Positions 13,010-25,279 of a DNA stretch of 64,000 nucleotides are shown here, in pieces. The DNA is taken from contig NC_083524.1 in assembly GCF_032362555.1 (NCBI RefSeq), forward strand, positions 3,954,001-4,018,000, written 5' to 3'. The notes under the pieces are model-generated. The model worked only from the letters and a program-made list of their open reading frames with translations, was not told the DNA's origin and ran no database searches. Origin of the DNA: Amyelois transitella (taxonomy: Eukaryota > Arthropoda > Insecta > Lepidoptera > Pyralidae). The stretch's first letter is position 1; each line of letters begins with the position of its first letter. Both the position numbers and the translations under genes were made by a program.

Positions 13010-13231
13010 GGCCTCTGTGGCGCAGCGGTAGTACGCTTGTCTGTAACAGGAGGTCCCGGGTTCGAATCCCGGCCAGGGCATGATGAGAAAAGAACTTTTT
13101 CTGATTGGCCTGGGTCCTGGATGTTTATCTTTATAAGTATTTGTTATAAAATATAGTATCGTTGAGTTAGTATCTCGTAACACAAGTCTCGGACTTACTT
13201 CGAGGCTAACTCAATCTGTGTAATTTGTCCC
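13010..13231 (+). repeat. tRNA-derived SINE, well preserved
   Basis: The head is tRNA-like, with Pol III A box (TGGCGCAGCGGTAGT) and B box (GGTTCGAATCCC). A non-tRNA body follows (GATGAGAAAAGAACTTTTTC ... CGAGGCTAACTCAATCTGTG). Other copies are at 15500-15741 (+), 58349-58553 (-) and, decayed, at 8172-8345. Its antisense translation gives a spurious 128-aa frame. Confidence 0.88.
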
Positions 13232-13254
13232 GTAGGTATATATTTATATATTTA

Positions 13255-13330
13255 TCCAAGAAAGAAAGTGGAAAGATAAGTCTTTGCCTATCCCTCCGGA
13301 GAAGAGGCGTTATTTTGTATGCGTGTTACT
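13255..13330 (+). repeat. Family-B LINE 3' tail fragment
   Basis: TTGCCTATCCCTCCGG then GAGGCGTTATTTTGTATG matches the terminal 60 bases of family B. Confidence 0.55.
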
Positions 13331-13717
13331 CAATAATCACTATTACCCCGAATAGAAGGCGCTGTCATGGCCCTATGTAACCCATCGCAATTTCCCCGAA
13401 GCGTTGTCACACCGTTGAAAGATAGCCCCGCCCGCTTGCTAGTCTGGGACTACAACTTACGGTAGATTACACTGTCGCATTCGTTAATTGATTGATTAGT
13501 ATATACAAAGTTCCTATGCTCTATTTATAAGTGAAAAACAAACACAGAGCAGTGTGCGACCGCCCTGAACCAGGCTTTGCGTCGGTTGCGGATCAATTTT
13601 TTCATATCGCTCTGTTTTTTCATATCTGATTTCAGTTACATTATAAAGTTTGATACATCTTTAATTTTAGAACTTTGTCACCTAGGTCATATAAATTAAA
13701 AATATTTTTTCACAAAT

Positions 13718-16700
13718 TTAATCTTTAAAAAGATATAAAACACATGCTAATAGGAGGAACAATACAGTTGCTTCGCTCGGGTCGACATGTTGCGAAGCGT
13801 TGCACATATCATCGAAGCATTGACACACCGTCTCCAGGTGGTCACGGTTGCTGGTCTGATAGCACGGCTTGTGGCTGGGCACCCAGCCGCAGCTGCGGGT
13901 CACTCTCACGTTGGCTTGGGCATCCGTATGATAGACTGAAAATATTATACATACATACATATGGTCACGTCAATATCCCTTGCGGGGTAGACAGAGCCAA
14001 CAGTCTTGAAAAGACTGAATGGCCACGTTCAGCTATTTGGCTTAACGATAGAATTAAGATTTAACTAGTTGCTAGACAGGTTGCTAGCCCATAGCCTAAA
14101 AAAGAATCCCAAGTTTGTAAGCCTATCCCTTAGTCGCCTTTTACGACATCCATGGGAAAGAGATGGAGTGGTCCTATTCTTTTTTGTATTGGTGCCGGGA
14201 GCCACACGGCACTGACTATTAAAATATTATAATACTCGTAAAAACTAGTTCAGCTGCTCATTGACCGAGTTCACAGAACTACAGAAGAAGACAGAAGCTA
14301 CGATGTTTATACTGTGTTAGGTATAACTAACTACACTGTTGAATTGCGGAAAACGGTATGGGGAAACTCCCATCTGACTCCCGGAACTAATGCAGAGGAA
14401 GCAAACCCAAATTGGTTCACGGTTACATACACATGCGGTTGACTCAATGTTCTAGTTCACAAAGTTTCTCTGTGTAGGAAGTATAGTTATAAAAGTTATT
14501 TATTCCTACAGAAGATAGAAGGAGAAAAGAGGAGAAAATAATCAGTTTAAAATGTCTATATTATTCAACGTATAAATTAAGAAACTTTGACAGTAAGAAT
14601 TATTTTTGACATCTCTCTAAGAAACACCATGGCAACCGTTGCTATGGCGTATACCAAGAAGGTTGCCTACACTCTGCACTGTAAAAATATCTATTAGAAA
14701 TTCTGCACTCTGGAATAAGCCCTATTTCAAAATTCGGATTCCTGAACTACTACCGTCGACCAAAGTAATCAAGAGTATTAGTTAGAAGTAAACCGCTGCT
14801 AAAAACTGGTGTATCTTGAATACGTCTAATTTGGATCGCCGGGTTATCTTTGTAAAATTGGGTTAACGCCGAACCAAACAATGAGTGTGTTTATATGTAA
14901 TGCTCACTTATTAACTAATATATTTTATAATTAAATAATTTCACACATATCGAGGATATCTTGGCGAAAGATCGGGTCAAAAATACCGGCGAGCTTGCAT
15001 GAAGAGAATGTGTATAAAGTGTAAAAAGATGCGTTATACATATTTTCCTTACGGGGTAGACACAGTTGAAAACTATAAGGCCACGTTCAGTAAGCGTATG
15101 GTTCAATGATGGAATTGAGATACAACAAATAGGATGACAGGTTGCCAGCCCATGGCCTAAAAGAAGAATTCCACGTTTATTGTTATATTTCCCTTCATCG
15201 ATTTTTACTATCTGCTTGGAAAGAGAACCAGCTGGTACACCCTGTTTTTTTTTCGCTACCAGACCAGTTTAGAAAGCAACAGGTTATTAATGAACTCATC
15301 CAAATTAATTTTAGTACAATTAAGGTAGGTACACATACCTACGCTTGTCTAAACATGGAATGAGATTTCCTTAGATGTCCAACATTATGCCTGCTTAATA
15401 TTCCCGGGTATATTTCTGACGAAAGGCATCGCTCTTTGATTTCACACTGTCAGTCATTGCGTCGTTTAATCCTCAAACGTGCGTACATATGTATATGGTG
15501 GCCTCTGTGGCGCAGCGGTAGTACGCTTGTCTTTGACACCGGAGGTCCAAGGTTTGAATTCCGGCCAGGGCATGCCCTGGCATCTCATCATGATGAGAAA
15601 ATAACTTTTTCTGATTGGTCTGGGTTTTGGATGTTTATCTATATAAGTATATATTATAAAATATAGTAACGTTGAGGTAGTATCTCGTAAGACAAGTCTC
15701 GATCTTACTTCGAGGCAAACTCAATTTGTGCAATTAGTCCCAAAAAAAAAATATGACACTCGTTTCACTATCCTAATGATAAATATTAATCCTTATTTGT
15801 TCAATGACGATGGATCTTACCTTTCACTATTTCAATCTCAGTTTCATCAAGCTTAACGTGGCCTTTCAGTCTTTTCGATACTTTTGGCTCTGTCTACCTC
15901 GTAAAGGAAAAATACGTATTACGATTAAATATATGTATGTATACGTTTTAAGCAGATGACATGACAAAACTGAGAAATTATTCAAATTAAGTTAATTCAA
16001 AACTAAGTGGGATTCTCGACTATACTATTCTTACTACTTTCCATAATCACAACATAGTATAAAACAAAGTCGCTATTTTAGTCTGTTTGTCTGTATGCTT
16101 AAATCTTTAAAATTACGCAACGGATTTTGATGTGGTTTTTTGTAACAGGTAGAGTGATTCAAGAGGAATTTTTATGTATAATTACATTTATAATTTTGCA
16201 CCCGTGCGAAGCCGGGGCGGGTCGCTAGTTTTAATATAAGTATTTCTTTTTCTCTCTTTGTGTGGACCTGCGCCACTATACTTCAGGATCTGGAGTCTGC
16301 TTTCTCTTTTTACTACGCTTTTATTAGCTTGGGTGGTATTCTAGGGTTATTCTGGAATATTAATAGTACTTAAAACACACACTTACTGGTTTGTATAATC
16401 TTCCGGCAAAAGAAGTTGAGCCTTACAGGACTAGGGATGGCCTTCTCACAGTCCACAATCGGGATGATCCGGGAGAGCTCCTCGGCGTCATATTTCGTGA
16501 GGTCCAGGCACGCCGTGTTGTTGGCGCTGTTGCAATAGTAGCAGTTTATGGCAGACGCTGAAACATATAAACCAACAAAATCATTTATTGATCATTCCAA
16601 GATTTCCATTTTTTTATATTTTTTGTTTGTGCAAAAAATACAAAACATTATATTTTGTACTACACAATTGCTGGACTTATTAAGAAGTGTTAAGCGGGCT

Positions 16701-16856
16701 GTAAGTCGTTTTAAAATAGTTATAGATTTATCTGTGTTATTAGTAAGACGAAGCTATTTTGTAACTTTCGAAATAAAAAAAAAACAAAGAATATAACTTA
16801 CACTTATTAACAAACGCTAGTACAACAATTGTACCGAGTAACCTCTGCATCGACAT
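13718..16856 (-). CDS. Ly-6/quiver-like GPI-anchored three-finger protein
   Basis: Predicted small cell-surface protein of the Ly-6/uPAR (quiver/sleepless-like) fold; members tune ion channels, receptors or junctions, but the partner here is unknown. Exons in gene order: 16802-16856, 16387-16557, 13718-13935 (147 aa, junctions in phase 1). Residues 1 to about 18 are a hydrophobic signal peptide. The mature protein opens CYYCNSANNTAC and ends its fold with CQCFDDMCN, the Ly-6 signature. There are ten cysteines, enough for five disulphides. The last ~17 residues are hydrophobic after a polar linker and end FKD, typical of a GPI-attachment signal. An acceptor right before the ATG suggests a further 5' UTR exon upstream. 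The 2.4-kb second intron has been invaded by one SINE and three family-A repeats. The fold is well supported; orthology within the family is not determined. Confidence 0.82.
13946..14214 (-). repeat. Family-A repeat, full length
   Basis: The most complete copy. On the reverse strand it runs from the AGTGCCGTGTGGCTCCCGG end at 14214 to GGGATATTGACGTGACC and a CATA/TATG tail at 13946. Use it as the family reference. Confidence 0.85.
15030..15180 (-). repeat. Family-A repeat, truncated
   Basis: Contains CTTACGGGGTAGACACAG, GCCACGTTCAG and CCCATGGCCTAAAAGAAG in reverse orientation. In the Ly-6-like gene's second intron. Confidence 0.65.
15500..15741 (+). repeat. tRNA-derived SINE copy
   Basis: Same family as 13010-13231: starts GGCCTCTGTGGCGCAGCGG and ends CTCAATTTGTGCAATTAGTCC. 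It has a short internal duplication around GGCATGCCCTGGCATC. Inserted in the Ly-6-like gene's second intron. Confidence 0.85.
15815..15950 (+). repeat. Family-A repeat, 5'-truncated
   Basis: Begins inside the family at CACTATTTCAATCTCAG and runs to a TATGTATG tail through TTGGCTCTGTCTACC. Confidence 0.65.
16071..16232 (+). repeat. Non-LTR retroelement 3' end (GAAGCCGGGGCGGGTCGCTAG)
   Basis: Near-identical in content, but inverted, to 37999-38185 inside TTC5. Shares TTACGCAACGGATTTTGATG and TTCAAGAGGAATTTTTATGT. No coding part is present, so both are truncated ends. Confidence 0.75.
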
Positions 16857-16859
16857 TGT

Positions 16860-19800
16860 TTCTGAAATACAAAATATAAATATAAGAAAAAAAATTTTTT
16901 TGGCTTTAATCGCCATATTTCGTCTATACCTTTCTATAGATGTCAGGATTCGTCTGTAACCATGATTCTGGTGGATTTATGGATAGGTACTTATGTATTT
17001 TTAAAAGTAAAATCAATATTTATATCGCGGATAACCATTTAATATGATGTGACTCAACATTGTATAGTGATGAACTCAATACTAATATAACCATGATCCC
17101 ATACGGGTTAGGTTCCTCTGCAAAAGTTACGGAGGTCATACGAGAGCCGCTTCATCCAGTATCATAGTCGAAGGCGCACCCCGGGCTCCTCTCCAGAGGG
17201 GTGAGGGGGTGTAACCGGGACTAACGCCAAAAGGAATAAGCACAACTTTATACTAAAAACCGTAATCCAAAAACTCCGAAATGATTGGCAAAAAGAAAAA
17301 CATTATGGGAACAAGAAGCGAGTTGAAAAGGGCAGTTATACAATTCAATAAGGCTTTTGTATAAGATAATAGTCATTAAGCACTTAAGGTGGTGTTGGTG
17401 TAAAGATTCTTTTTTTGGCTTTTGATATTTCTATAACGATGCCGATATTTGGGTCAGAGGAGATAAATTACGTACAGTAGGATATTTCATATTTTATTCG
17501 TTGGCATTATATAAATTAAATAATTATTGGAATTCGGTTCTTCTACTGAAAAAAATGGTAAGATCAATGTTAATGCCTTTAGGTTATATGTACCTATTTA
17601 TTTATGTAAGTGATATACCTACAAACCGCGAAAGCGAAATCACTTCGAAATAATTCATTTGCTCACCTGACGTCAACCTTAGGAATTGATACTTGTTGGT
17701 GTTTTTCCCTCTCAAACACCTCCTACGACATCCAAAGAAGAAATACTCTACCGGAAACAGGTAGGTAGAGCTTTATCGAAATACCAAAAAAAAATGCCAT
17801 ACACATGTGTAAAGTTGCCACTGATACAAACAATTTATCACAAGACACAATGAAATAAATGATTAATGAAGTAAATTACCTCAGTTATTGAATACACGAC
17901 AAAACCAGATAACCGACTTTACTGTAATAATTGACTGGACGCGTGTAGGAATACTTACTGATATATACAGTAGCCTAAATGTGTGTCGAGTAAACAGTTT
18001 TGATCATGTGTTAAAAATTTTGTTTACAAATTAAAACACACAACATACAAATTTAAAAAATACGTTATCAAAACTCTTTCGTTGAGAGCGGTGAGATAGA
18101 CATTATACTCGTAAGCGTACCTGGTTAAAGACACCTTAGTTCAAATCCAACTCCAGAATTGCACCAATTACTTTTACATACATTCATTAGGTTAAATCCT
18201 AACGTTGTTCTTATAGTAACGGAAAACTACTTGAGAAAACCTGCTCATTCTCCATTAAATGTGGAAAAATCATCGAAACTGATAAGATTCCCGTGTTATA
18301 TGGACTTAGGGGTTAGACCGGAGTCTCTCCGTAAATAAACCTGACTTTCCCGTTTCTGATTCGTGGTCGTAAGTGGACTTCTCGGGCCCTTTTATATGGT
18401 TGACACAACCGGAACAAAAGCCAGGAAGATGTTCAGATGGTGGTTCAAGCTTTAAGTAAGTCAGAATTAAAAAATAATCACTATAGTTATAGAGATCACA
18501 CGGCACGGAATTTTAACCAACTGTCTCACGAAAAGATATTGTATTTTGTTAAAAATAGTCAATCTTATTCATACCTCCTTATCACTCGCGGTGTCAGTGA
18601 CCCGACCTGACTGACATTATCTAATGATAGTTATTTGTATGTCACTGTTGTTACAAATATTGTAGTTGCAATAGCTATTCCATAGTATACTTGTAATTAA
18701 TAAAGAAGAAATATTTCATTCTAAATTTAAAATTCAAACTGAACATAAAATTTATTTTAACAAAATCCTATTCTGTGTGACAATTAATTTGTCAAGATGT
18801 AAGATAGAAACGGAAGGAGAACAACGAGTGCAAGAATAAATATTTTAAATGTCACAGTAACTTTGTTTGTTTTTTATCTCTTTTCAGTTAAACCACATTA
18901 GTATTCACTAATTTATGCATAGGAATATATAGTTCGGAAAAAGACGTAGGGGACTCTTCACACGGGTGATTGACATTGATTAACGCACAGTCGAAATCAC
19001 ATAACGTATTTTCCTAGGAAAGCAAGAAACAAATTTTCCTTGCGGTTCAGTATACAACACTAAAGTATCAAGATCAGTTAAAGCAAGCTATGGCAAGCTA
19101 TACATTGGCGTGCAGGATATTCAGGAATTATAAGGTTTCAGGACAGGATACTGCATTTCCTACAGCTCTAAAAATGTTTAACGCCCTGTACAAAAAGAGA
19201 GGTACTGAGTTTCTTACAAATATTATTCAATCACAGGATAACAATACATTTCCTGTAGATAGGGTCAAGGGTCAGGTCAATAGTACCCGAAACCGCCGAG
19301 CTTGCATGAAGAGAGTTATGAATGTGGATGAAGCGAAGGAAATATGCACAGATCGTGGCAAGTGGAAAGAGGTAGTCTCTGCCTACCCCTCCGGGAAAGA
19401 GGCGTGATTTTATGTATGTTCCTGTAGATATCACGGATTATATAAAAACTCTTATATCGGTGGTTTAAATGGTTCTTAGCTATATTCCATGGAAATCAGA
19501 ATTGCTACTTTTAACAAGTGTACAGGATGTACTACAGTTTTCAAAAGACTTTTTGTTCAGCATACCTACCTATTTAGTCATAATGAGAAAATAATTCATT
19601 TAGACCCGAAAATCGAGGTACAGGATATTTTTTATTTCCTTTGTCTCGCAGCTTATGAAACTTTATTACATTATTCTGTGAAAGACCTCATGTTGCAAAC
19701 TTAAACATACTTTACAACAGATAATTAAAATTTGACATACCTACCTACAGATAGTTGTGTTGTACGCATTAATCTAACTAGCTCTTTAGTTAGAAATGTC

Positions 19801-21317
19801 GGTAAATTAGTGCAACCGGGAAAACCTTGGACCTTGACATCGTTCAAGATGATATGCGTATGATTTGAAAACTGAAGACGCTTTTGGGACAAAGTGGAAC
19901 CAAGGCACGAAGCACTACGGCGGAGGGTGCAACTGGGAATGCGCAAAGATGAGAGAAAGAGAGGGGTATAACCAGAAAAGATGAGACAGATATCGGCTGA
20001 GGAAGGATTAAGAAACTTTTCACAGTAGTGACGCGACCACCAAATAGTTTTTAAATATTTCAGTTGTAATTAGTTATGTTACCACAAATAATCACGCTTC
20101 CCTCCCAATAGGAAGGCAAACACTAAATCTTTCGGCTAGCCATGATCCCCGCATACTTCTTTTGATTTGTATACTTAGTACTAAGAACTCATTTTTCTTT
20201 TCATTTTTGTTTGATAGAGAGATGATTGAAACGCCGGTGGCAATACATGGGCCTCGCGAAACTTTTTCAAGTTTGATAGCAAAATAAGACTTTCAATCAT
20301 ACTATCGGGTGACTACTGCCTCAAGTATAAAATCGTACCCACGTATTTACGATTTTATCAATGTATATACATAAAATCTCATCAGACAAAGCTCGTGACC
20401 ACTATATAGGTAATCACATAGATGAGAACACAAAAATATTATTGTAAAAGCGTTGTCTGTTTCGGATTTCTAGTGAGATGTTTATAAATAAATGAGATCA
20501 TTATGAATAATTTAACATTTAAAAAATAATCTATCAGTAACTTGACTCGCGTGGACTTAATAAGTACCATATGACGGACAGTATTTCCTCTTTTTTCGCA
20601 GTTGCGTAAGACTCGAATATTGTCAATTAACTTTATTGCTGTTTGAACAGTGTAGTGTTAAATATTGTCAATACGACTAAGTGCATTCGATTGCAATTGT
20701 GTTGTTATCGTTAGTCAGTGTCTTGCAATGACTAGTTAATTCTCGTGGGTTTGTCCCATACGTATACTCGTATTCATACAGAAATTTTATTTTCATCCGT
20801 TATAATATTTCTGATGGAAATAATATTTATTTTGTAGTTGTAGTTGGATTAACTGGCGCGGATGTCCTTAATGTTAATCATCATCATCGTAATAAACAGT
20901 TATTTATATAACAACTTTCTATGAGTATTCCCACAGGCTTAGACAAAGGCAAGCTTTCATGAGGTTAGCAGTCTAGTTGTAACATTAAGTTGTATTCTTG
21001 AATATAATAACTATGTTAAGAATCTATAATTCCTTTTTTATTTAATTTACTAACATAACTTAATTCTTCTTCTTCTTGGGTAATAATATTGCTTCCATTT
21101 TTTTAAAAGACTAAACTTAATTAACAACTTACATACATTTAACTATAGAGGCAAACGTTTAATGCACTAATTAAGCAAAGTACCCACAACCTTCTTTCTT
21201 TCATTATGTGCGGGTTAGCTATTGGACAAAAAGGTTTTACCGAGTAAGGACCATAAATTTATAAATTTTCTTCATCTTATTATTATAAACCCGTCTTAAT
21301 ATATCTATTAAACTGAA
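16860..21317. other. Intergenic region between the Ly-6-like gene and pickpocket
   Basis: Holds one family-B LINE tail (19259-19420) and a degenerate moderately repeated stretch near 17100-17240 (GCGCACCCCGGGCTCCTCTC), with a relative at 46240-46310. Another scrap (19893-19975, GCGGAGGGTGCAACTGGGAA) has relatives at 4128-4195 and 5845-5890. No exon is supported. Confidence 0.55.
19259..19420 (+). repeat. Family-B: 3' end of a LINE, with ORF2 C-terminus
   Basis: The conserved part is still readable: TRNRRACMKRVMNVDEAKEI then DRGKWKEVVSAYPSGKEA and a stop, followed by GATTTTATGTATGT. The same peptide recurs at 63788-63920 (-). Conserved C-terminal residues just before a short tail fit a 5'-truncated non-LTR retrotransposon. 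The clade is not determined. Confidence 0.75.
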
Positions 21318-24300
21318 ATGACCGAACAGAGCAAAAATAAAGTTCAGTTTGACCAAAGTATAGAAGCAGAAGATGTTTCCAGTTGGTATTATGGAAATTA
21401 TTATTGGAAGGACTTCCAATATCTAAATTCTGTTAGATCAAGAGATAATGAAACGAGACAAGTTAAAACAGATCATTTAGAAACGAAGAAGGGGACGATA
21501 GCTAACTTCTGGGCAAGGGAAGTGTTAAGAGGTCTAAAACAATTTTTCTACGGAGGATCACTGCATGGAGTCAAGTAATTAATTGTTTACTTGTTATGAT
21601 GATTAATAATTTGTTAGACTGCTCTCTTGCAAAACTTTGTGTCTCTAATTGTTACGTTAAAATGTCAAATTTTTTTGCACAATGTTCTAAAATCTTATAT
21701 CCCAAATATATCTGACATAATAAATAGTTTTATATTACATACATACATACATAAAATCACGCCTTTTTCCCGGAGGGGTAGGCAGAGACTACGTCTTTCC
21801 ACTTGCCACGATCTCTGCATATTTCCTTCGCTTCATCCACATTCATAACTCTCTATTCATAATAGTTTTATATTATTTAAATATATTATGATCACGAGCA
21901 TTAATACCTGTCCAAACCCATATTATATGATTTCTACATACGCGAGGAATAAATAATAGTTAAAAAAAAGTGTAATTTCTAATTTCAAAGGTACATTTTC
22001 GAGCCGACCTTCAGCAACCGAGAGCGCATCACTTGGATCATCATTGTAGTCATCAGCCTTGCCTTCTGCGCCATCAACATCATCAGACTCTTCAGCAAGT
22101 ACACCTCTACTCCCTTCGTCAACGTCATCGACTCTCTGCCTACCCCGATCTGGGCAGTACCGTTTCCAACGGTGGTCATATGTCCGCATTTGAGAGTCAA
22201 GTCTTCGTTTGTCAATGTTTCGGGATTGAAACCGTAAGTGTATACAATGTGCAGGTGCGATAAGTTGAGATAAAAAGTATCACAAACTAAAAATGCTCGA
22301 TTTTAAATATACCGCCGTTCGATTTTATTGAATTAAAATTAATAACACTATGACAAAGAAAAATTAACGTAATATAAACATCTATTTTGAATTTTTTTTT
22401 AGACTAGAAGAATTCTTCGCTTCAAATATTTGCCCGCGTGTTCTTCCCACAAGATTGGCGGAACGACTCACTCCTAAGGAAAATATTCTTTTACAGAACT
22501 TTTTAAACGCGGTAAATGGACTCATTAAATTATAATAAAATAAACTCTTTTTCTTTAAAAAGTAAAGCAAAATATCTTTATTGTAATCTATGAGCAATAG
22601 AAAGGTCTGGAAAGCACTAGTTTCAGCTTCAGAACTTGTACGTATTATAATACCTAATTGATATGGAACTCTTTTAATTTTCAGGGTTCCTTAAAATGCT
22701 CTGACGTAGTCAAGCGCTGCAACTGGCCTGCCAAACCTGATACCACGTCAGCCACCATTGATTGCTGCAAAGAGTTTTTTAGACCTATCTTCACGGACTA
22801 CGGCTTGTGTTACGCTTTCAACAGCCTGCCCTTGAGCGGCATGTAAGTATTATAATATAATAATCGAAAAAAGATCTTGTCTGTTTCGAAATCATGCTAT
22901 TAATGTAATGATATTATTAATAGTCACGAAACTGACAGAAAAACTGAACAAATTAACAAGACGTTTCTTTTCCAGGACCAAAGATATGCTAGTTTGGCAC
23001 AAAAGTTTTTCCACCGTCCCAAATGAAAGTGCTTTGTCTTGGAACTTAGACGGAGGGTATCCAGTGAACTATCCATCCGACCCGAACATCTACCCATACA
23101 GGGTGATGCTAGCTGGAGAGGCTTTTGGTCTGGACGTGGAACTGTTTTTGAATAAAAGCGAGCACCAATTCGCTTGTGATGGAAACAGCCTGGGCTTTAC
23201 GGTCAGTGTCGGTCTAGACTCTCGGAGATTTGCTTTAGCAATGGATCTACGATTATCTTACCATTTCTTCTTATTGCGTCCGATACATAGTCAGACTACT
23301 GATGTGCCACCAAGAAAATATTAAGGACAGTGGTGTACGACGTGGGAGTGTATTAGTTGTTGATCACCCGAGATTTCAATGACGTTTAGAGGCTCCAATT
23401 GTGTTAAAAGAAGATTGTTCTACCATGGTTCTCACTAATTCGTTTTAGTGTTAACCAAATATGTACGTCAGTACAATACTGTGTAGAATCTTAATTCATA
23501 CTTTCTTAACTATCAACAAGATAATTAATAGCTGGCATTAAATGAAAATCGTTATAAGGGAGAAGTAATACATAGATGATGTTTAATTGTTCCAGGTTCT
23601 CATCAGATCTCCAACCAATCATGCCTATACTAGCACTGTCCTTCGTATCCCAATGGATAAGATGACAACAGTGGAAGTGTCACCGATTACGTACAAAACA
23701 GACGTGGGCTTGAGGGTGTTAGACCCTGAACGAAGGCAGTGTTACTTCCAGAACGAAAGGAAGCTGGAGTATTTCCAGTTTTATACGGAGACGAATTGTA
23801 AAATGGACATTTTTATACGAGAGTCCGTGTTGCAATGTAACTGCTCGCTTTTCAACTGGCCGAGTATGATACTGTTCAGTTTTTTCAACAAATTCATTAT
23901 TTACCTAAATCATGTTAAGATGCTCGAGTTTTATTACGTCATTGTCTTTTTTGTTTACTGAAGGTTTTGATTTCTACAAGCGAGTAGTGTAATATGGATT
24001 GTTTAGGTGCCTGTTTGAAAAGCTAACAAGATAAAAGAATAGGTAAGATTAATGAATAATTTTAACTAAGTAATGCTTTGTTTCAGGAAAAGCTTTAGAA
24101 GATCCTATCTGTTCCACAATAGCTGATTACGAGTGCATTGATAAAGTCAAAGGTTTGGATATTTTATTGAAGAAGCACATTTACAATTTTTATGTTGTAA
24201 TATTTTGAAATGTTATTGAAAAAGGTCAAAGAAAATTTTTACTCATTTCAACAGTATCTTTAACCTTTTTCTCAGGTATAGTAACAAAGCAGCAAATCTT

Positions 24301-25275
24301 CGCTTACTACGACGATTGCGAAGAAGGCAAGGTCTCCCACAGCAGCAGTAACTCCTGCCACCCATCCTGTAATGACGTCATCTACTACAGCCAGGTCTTC
24401 TATTCCGACCTGGTCAAGGAACCTGGTGACCCGTCCCCGACATGGGGTGATCCACAACGGTAAATTGTTTTGCTCATGGGTACTTTTACAAACGTTTAAG
24501 TACAATAGTTTATTCAAAACATATCATACTTACTTAACCATTGCATTATGGGACTGAGCAGCTTAGCTAATAAGGCCCACGTTTTATTAATTGACAGCAG
24601 CTTACCTGCCGCTCTTAATTTTGGTACAATACAATACAGATTATCTTTATTGCTAAAAAAATAATAATGTGTAAACAAAAATATGTAGTAGAAACAAACA
24701 TTATGAATATGTTGAGCAAAGGCGGATTTATCGCACCTCATTTTAACAATATTTTATACTTAATGAGTTATAATTTTTTCTTACAGAGGTGAATTAACAC
24801 AACTGAATGTACACTTTTACGAAGATATGTTCTTGGGTCAACATAGACATGCTCAGTATGACGACTACTATTTTGTCGGTGAGCAAATAGATTAAATATT
24901 ATTTCATACCCAGATGCATATCAATAAATTGCTTCTGACTTCTGCTTTAAATATACAATTATTTAGACAGTGAACATTAAGGAGCGGACATACAAACCCT
25001 AATTCCTTAGGCAGTGTTGCGCTTTATATCTAAGTCACAGAAAACCAAAATGTATGCTAACAGCTGGGTGATCTCTTACATTTTCATGACTTCTACTGTA
25101 TGGTAGATACTTGTTTATTACCTTATTATTTTTATTTTCAGGGGCTATAGGAGGCTTGCTCAGCCTTTTCCTCGGGTTCAGCATAATCAGCGTAGCAGAG
25201 CTGGTTTATTTCGTGATACTGCGTCCGGTTTACGTAGTTTTTATAGATGTGATCAAGGATTTTAACTGTGAATAA
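21318..25275 (+). CDS. Pickpocket-type DEG/ENaC cation channel subunit
   Basis: Amiloride-sensitive sodium channel family subunit; trimers sit in the plasma membrane and serve mechanosensation, osmosensation, taste or pheromone sensing in insects. Ten exons: 21318-21574, 21991-22233, 22403-22511, 22685-22842, 22976-23201, 23596-23863, 24087-24152, 24276-24459, 24787-24878, 25142-25275. All are GT/AG with consistent phase, giving 578 aa, a normal size. Features in order: cytosolic N-terminus with the conserved gating HG pair (H83-G84 in GGSLHGVKYIF); TM1 about 99-120 (ITWIIIVVISLAF); a Cys-rich extracellular domain including the CNCSLFNWP segment; TM2 with LFLGFS, the G-x-S selectivity filter near residues 546-548, followed by the usual acidic residue (SVAEL). 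The short C-terminus ends FNCE. Overlapping AATAAA signals follow the stop. Which pickpocket subfamily it belongs to cannot be told by eye. Confidence 0.94.
21737..21853 (-). repeat. Family-B LINE 3' end in pickpocket intron 1
   Basis: Begins with a perfect ACATACATACATACATA run, then AAATCACGCC, CCCGGAGGGGTAGGCAGAG and TTCGCTTCATCCACATTC. Antisense to the host gene. Confidence 0.8.
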
Positions 25276-25279
25276 ATTA

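Noticed and set aside
13010-13080. Functional tRNA gene
   Set aside because: The tRNA-like head continues into the SINE body without an oligo-T terminator, and identical heads recur at 15500 and 58553.
12797-13183. 128-codon minus-strand frame
   Set aside because: It is the antisense translation of the tRNA-derived SINE and its GC-rich flank; the GFEPGTSCY peptide comes from the B box.
19090-19407. 105-codon frame as a host gene
   Set aside because: Its last third is the family-B LINE C-terminus and the first part has no recognisable content.
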